Of a stretch of DNA of 64,000 bases, positions 40,101-46,800 are shown piece after piece (position 1 is the stretch's first letter; every line of letters starts with the position of its first letter). The notes below the pieces were generated by a model. That model ran no database searches. It worked only from the letters and a program-made list of their open reading frames with translations, and was not told the origin of the DNA. The stretch spans positions 7,963,562-8,027,561 of the forward strand of contig HG738137.1 in the NCBI GenBank assembly GCA_000499405.2. Direction: 5' to 3'. The position numbers and the translations under genes are program-made. Source of the stretch: Onchocerca volvulus (lineage: Eukaryota; Nematoda; Chromadorea; Rhabditida; Onchocercidae).

Positions 40101-43100
40101 TGAATTTGGAATTACGATGAATGAGTATGAATTGGATTTAAAATCATTTCAATTTCTGTTGCATGTTGCATTGAATTTTGGAATTTTAGAATATTTAAAT
40201 TTTTGCCTCTTCTCTTTCTCTTAATTTTAATTTGATATCGAAACTTATAATATTAACACGTTGATATCTACTTTGGTACCGAAGCTAATGTATAATTGGT
40301 AACTTAGGTACCAGAATCAGATTCAGTAGAGGCTTTTCTTCTTTCTTGGCTGATAATTGCTGAAATATTGTATGGATGTAGGAGTGATTTGCAAGTTATC
40401 AGTGGTGATAGGATTTTTTATCACTTTATCATTATCATTTGTAGAGAGAAATTTTTTCAGTGAAAGCATTAAAAGGAGAAAAAGGTGATAAAGGTGATCG
40501 AGGTGAACCAGGACTACCGGGACCATCCGGTCCTGAAGGACCACCTGGAATAGTAAGTAAATTTTTGTTTTCTGTATTTTTATCAATCAATAAATTTGAT
40601 CGAAAAAAACTGTTGACAATTTTTAAAACAAGTATTGCATTTTTCGTAATATTGATTTACAGTGTCCTACCAATTGTCAACCGGGACGTGATGGTAAACC
40701 TGGAAGAGCAGGAGATACGGGACCAGTAGGACCAATGGGACCACCCGGTCCACCAGGACCACCTGGAGCAACAACTCAGATTGTAAAAGAAGGACCAGAA
40801 GAAATTCAAACTATTACTGGTCCTGCAGGTCCACAAGGACGACCTGGACCAATGGGCCAGTTTCTGTTGCTTAATTTTATATGAACGATTTTTAGGATTT
40901 TATCACTAATCATGAATAAAATTTAGTATTTTAGGACCAGCAGGACCACCAGGACCTCCGGGTATCGGAGAACCAGGATTTCCAGGACCTCCAGGACCTC
41001 CAGGTCGCTGTGAAAGATTGCATCCCGATGATATTACAGAGATCATTAACGATCCTCGAATTAAGGTTAGAAGCCATATTTTTTGCTCTAATTTTTTTTT
41101 AAAAGGAAATTAATTGAAAAATTTAAATAATCAAAAAAGTCTTAAAATTAAGTTAATTAAAAATGATATACTTGAATAAATACAGGGTGAAAAAGGCGAA
41201 TGCATCCCGGGAATACCGGTCAGTCGTGCAGACGAAATTAAGGAACTACCTCCATATGATCCTTATCAACATCGTCACACCTTGAAAGGCGAAAAAGGTT
41301 AATCATTTCCTATTAAGGTAATTTTTGTAGCAAAAAAACTGAAATACTAAAAATGTTGAAATCAAATAGTAAAAATTCAAATCTATCAATAAATTGAATT
41401 ATAAATTATTTTACAGGTGAACGTGGTGAAATGGGACCAATGGGTCCAATAGGATATCCAGGACAACCAGGTCCTCCTGGACCAGCTGGACCGTCATTGT
41501 CCTCTTATCCTCCTGGATCAGCTGGACCAGCTGGACCATCATTGTCCTCTTATCCGTCTGGGCCAGCTGTATTTGGACCATCACCAGCCGCTTATCCACA
41601 GCCAATGCAAACTGTACCTGGAGGAGTAAGAAATTTTTTAAAATTGGAAATCAAAAAATTCAACTAATTAATGAAGCGAAATAATGATAAGCGAAATTTA
41701 TTAATTTGAAAAAATTTAAATATTAATGATAAGCGCCCTAAATAAACATAATACAATATAAAATTTAAATGAAATTTTAAAAAACTTTTGAGCGTGTTTA
41801 AAAAATCTAAAAAATTTTCTACTTTCAAATTTTCATAATAAACATATTTGTTTTCATAGCTAGATTATATTGCAGTCCTTTTATTCTAAAAATAATGATA
41901 AAGAAGATTAAAAATTGGAATAAAATTAAAATTTTTTTTGCATAAAAATTAAAAATATTAATTTATAATTAAATTTCCAACAGGTTCTTGTCTATCCAAC
42001 CACAATTGAATTATTCACAGCAACACATGGTATGCCGATTGGTTCGCTTACTTTTTGCATTTCAAATCAACAATTATATATACGTGTTAATGGTGGCTTT
42101 AAAGATATTAAAGTTTGTTTTTCGTTTTCTTTTTCATTTTATTATTTTCTAGTTTAAAATTTTTACAACCAAAAATTCTTTCTTTACATTTCCTTGTTCT
42201 TACTTTTTCCCTTTTCGAAGTTCTTTTTTTTATTTTTTAATTAAAAAGTTGCAAAATTTGGCAAAAAACTTTTTCCTTACTTTTTCTATTTTCTTGATTC
42301 AATTACAAAATTTAAAATTTTAAAACTCAAAAGAAATTCCAAAAATAAAAAACTTGAATTACGAAGTGTTAAAAAAGCATATATAAATGGAAATGGTAAA
42401 AAAAGAAAAAGTTTTTTAAAAAATAAAAATAAAATAAAATTTTAGCTCGAAGGTTTTCATCCAATTATGGAACATCGTCCAGTAGTTGTAAGTCACTTTT
42501 TTTTTCTTTTTTTGTAAAATTTTTTTCTTAATTACTATTATTATTCTTGAGCCTATTAATTTTGATGAAATGTTAATTTCAATAAGCCTAAATTAATTAA
42601 ATTTATGATTATTTGCTTTTTTAGACAAAAGTTACGTATAAAACATATTATCAGTTTATTAATTTTAATGATATGATAATTTCAGCAAACCTTAAATCAA
42701 TTTTTAGACAATAGTTACGTGTAAAAATGCTTAGATACATTGCTTTGGCTTTTTTTTTTCGCGCAAATTTATAACTTTTTTTTTTTTTTTTTAACGCAGA
42801 TGTGAAATTTTGCGAACATTATTGGTAAATTTTTCTTTTAATGCTGAAATAATAATTTGCGCGATATGTTAAAAATATTGAGGAGAAAAAAAAAGAAAGA
42901 AAAAATAAAAAATCCAAAATTAATTTAACAATTTAGGAAATTGAACTTGATTCTCCGAATGAAAATTTCTTACATTATTGGGTAAGCTATACAGTATCCA
43001 TAGATGTCGTTAGTGAAAAATTTTCATAAATTTTTCATAAATATTGTAGCTACGTGTGAATTATCGTGACGTGTTGCTGACGTGAGTATATCGTTTAAAT

Positions 43101-43777
43101 ATTTTCATCTGTTTTTTTTTTTTTTTCTAAAAATAGAAAAATAAAAAGAATTTTCCAAAAATTTAATTTGAAATTTTAAAAATTTCGAAAAATTCACATC
43201 AATAATTTCTATCATTTTCCTATTGACTTTTTTTTTATTATTTGTTCGAATTGAATTTTAAAATTTTCAAATTTTGGAAATGATTTTTAAAAATTTGAAA
43301 ATTAATTTTTTAAAAAAATCAAAAAATATTTTTTCTTTTTTTTCACTATTTTATTATAGCTCCAAAATGAAGCCATCGTAAGTATGCATGATTCGTGTAT
43401 CGAAAATCTAGAATTGTAATTCAGTAATTAGTACTTCGAATTACAATTATACATCATTCATTCTATCGGTGTTTATTGTTGTAGTATTTGTTAATATCAT
43501 TTTCGGAATAGTTTGTTCTATGCTTCCGGCTTAATAAATATGTGAAGTAATTAATTAATTAAGACAATATTTTCTGATTATTCGAAAATTTATTCTTTTA
43601 GGAAAAGGAAAAAATGAAAGAAAGAAAAAGAATTTCCATAGATAATAAAATAAATATGTTAATTTTACCTTTCGATAATCATAATCCGATAATTATATTT
43701 TACTAATTCGGAATTAATTCTTTTCAAATATTATTCGAATTGAATTGTGTTAAAATATTATAATTATATTTATTAGT

Positions 43778-43835
<58 letters not shown>

Positions 43836-46800
43836 AAATCAATCTATTAAATGCATTTAAAAGGGAATATTTTCAATGATTAATTCATCTTAGATTTTAT
43901 TTAAGAAGTCATCTTTCTACAGCTTAAATTTCAAAAAGAAAATGTCGAATTTATTTTAAAAATATTTGAGCCATAGAAAAAATTTTTGTGATAAATCCAG
44001 GCTCTAAACAGATGATTGGTTGAAATTTAAGAAGTTTCAAGTTTTTAAATTCGAACTGAATATATTTCTTAAAATGTTGAACAAAATTTATATTATAGCA
44101 AGAAGGAAAAGAGAAAATTTCTTCCCATATTTATCCAAAAAGTTGCATTCATTGATATTGTTGTCAAAGTTATTGTAAATTGATGACAATTTAAAAGAAG
44201 AAAAAACTTTTATATAAAATATAATTTTCGTGTATTAATAAAAATCAATAGCATAAAACTCCTATAGAAATTATTTTTCTATAACTTTATGTTAAAAATG
44301 GTTAGATAAAAATGATATGAAACTCATGATATTGATAACTTCATTTTTTGATTTATTTTTTCGAAATTAATTTTAATAAATAAAAAACAATTTGCTTGTT
44401 ATACTTTTTATAATCGTATTTTCTAATAGAATTAATAAATTGAATATTTTCCAATTTCTTGTCTTATCAATGTATATCCTATGCTGTAAAAAGATTATCT
44501 TTGAGTTTGATAAAAATTAAATCTTAAATTTTATAGTTAATTAGATATAAATGCAAAGATGCGATTGATAGTTTTTATAAGAAAAAAGGTATGATTTGAT
44601 ATAATATTCATTGCCAATTATTGATAATGAAAAATTTATTTGCAGAATTAAATTTCGAATTTAAATTAATGTATTTTTCAAGCTTATTAAAATATGGGTC
44701 GCGCTATTAGAATATGTTTAGCAATCAAAATCTGCAAATGAATATTTCGATAAAATGAAATTATTGAATTTTAAATTTCATAAGATATGAATGGAAAAAT
44801 ATAATTTGCAAGTTTTTGTAAGAAAAGAATCTGCAAAAAAAGGACAATAAATGTAGATATTTTCAAAATTTTAATTTAACAATTCATTAATAGTTACTGA
44901 TAGATGAAAATTTGCTTGAAGAGAAAAAATTTATCAAATTCTCAAATTTAAATTAATACAATTTTTCAAGCTTATTAATATATGGGACACGCTAGATATT
45001 CAGCTTGGTTTTAGAATTACTCTCGCATCGCAATAATATCGCAATTTTTAACATATTTTCTTTCTTTTTTTTTTTTTTTTAATAAAACACCTTTATCATT
45101 AATAATTTCATTTTTTTTAAACTTCAGCAAACTACCATTTTCAGCAAAATTTTTAGGTAGAATCACAAAAATTGGGGCCACAATATCAAGTTCCTTTAAT
45201 GTCCGAACATAATTTCATGGCATCAGATGCACCACAAATATTACATCCCAGGACATCTTTGGAATCGAATTTTCCACAAAAACCTCATCAATTAGTTCCT
45301 GATACACAAAGATCATATGATGTACAGCCAAGATTTGATACTGTACGTCGACCGGAAGAATCGTTACCTGCGAAACATCGTAATCCTGATCATAAACTTG
45401 ATACGATAAATAGACCGGAAGAGAAATCAGGAATATCGTTACCTAAAAAGAAGCATCATCATCCCAGTCATAAACAAACATTGCCATCGGTAACAACATT
45501 TCCTTATCAGCAAACACTTGAGTCACAACATCAATTTTCACAACCTCCTCGTTCTGATTACCGACCACTACCAGGTCAACTTTATCCAAATTCTCATCCA
45601 TTATCAAACGATCATCAATTACGCCGTAAGCTTCATCGACATGAACATAAGAAATCGTCGCAAAATTTGGATCACACTCTTTCAACGTCGCAAGCTCATT
45701 CGACATCTCAGCAACATAAGCGACGACCAGATAAAAATCGATTATCGGTAAAAATGAACTACAAATCAAAGCATCAAAAAACTTCGGTAAGATCTGTGTA
45801 TAATCCGGAAAATAGTAGTCCTACTTCAATCTATCAATCTGAACCGCTTGGATTGACAACGCATCTGCATGATCCAATTATGCAAAATAAAAATAAATTA
45901 TTACCGGATATGCGATTAACACGAATGACACAAACGCAACTACGAGACGATCCTACTAAACCGAATGTTGATTCGAAAGTTGGACCGGAAGCTATTGGTT
46001 TAAATACCGGTACAAGATCATTTAGCCAACAAGGGTCATTCAATCAATCGACAATTTCGCCAACATTTGAGGTGACCCATTCAAATAACCAGAAGATTTT
46101 GGATCTTTCAAGTGCTTTTTTATGAATAATTGGAAAATTTTAAAAAAAAGAAAAGAAAATTAAAATTTTTTGATAAAATAAAACATATTATATAAGGATA
46201 AGTTTCAATGATTTGCTTCATCATTTATCACAAAAATACATAATACACAAATTAAAAATGAACAAACTTTTGCTTTTGAATTTTTTTCTTTTGAAATTTA
46301 ATCATTATATAAAAAAAAAGGGGAAAGGTAAAAAAACAGATGGATTAATAGCCCAGAATATTATGGCCAAAAGCAAATGGATTAAATAAGGATTTATAAC
46401 CCAACTTGAGAATCCAGTCTTTATGCCTGATAATATTACATCACCGGTAAAATCGTTTGATCTATTATCAATCATTCTATTGCTAAAAATAGATTTTATA
46501 GCAATGATTTGAAGGTATTGATCCGATGCAGATCAGCCTCGAAATGCTATTTTTGCATGTTTGCATGCACTGCAATTCATATGTTGGAAATATCCTTTCG
46601 TATAGTTTATTCTATTTGAGATTGCACAGCACAATGTTCGCGCACATTTTCATTTCTTGCAATATAATTCAGTCGATTCGCACAATTTTTTCATCACAAT
46701 TGCACAAATAGCATGCTAAAGCTTGAAATTGCACTTCTTTTTCTCTTAATTTTGAAAATTTTTAGAGATTTTCGTTTGTTTATCAAAAAGGAAACTTTTT

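Noticed and set aside
40323..40586. Antisense Leu/Val-rich frame over the first collagen exon
   Set aside because: It is the complement of Gly-X-Y codons; no independent evidence. The same applies to 41411-41605.
45443..46043. Antisense frames of 108 and 69 codons in the hinge exon
   Set aside because: Shadow frames of a long real exon with consistent phase on both sides.
46340..46640. More balanced intronic sequence before the first endostatin exon as a further rRNA relic or exon
   Set aside because: No 28S, 18S or protein landmarks could be recognised, and no in-frame exon fits the flanking phase-0 borders.
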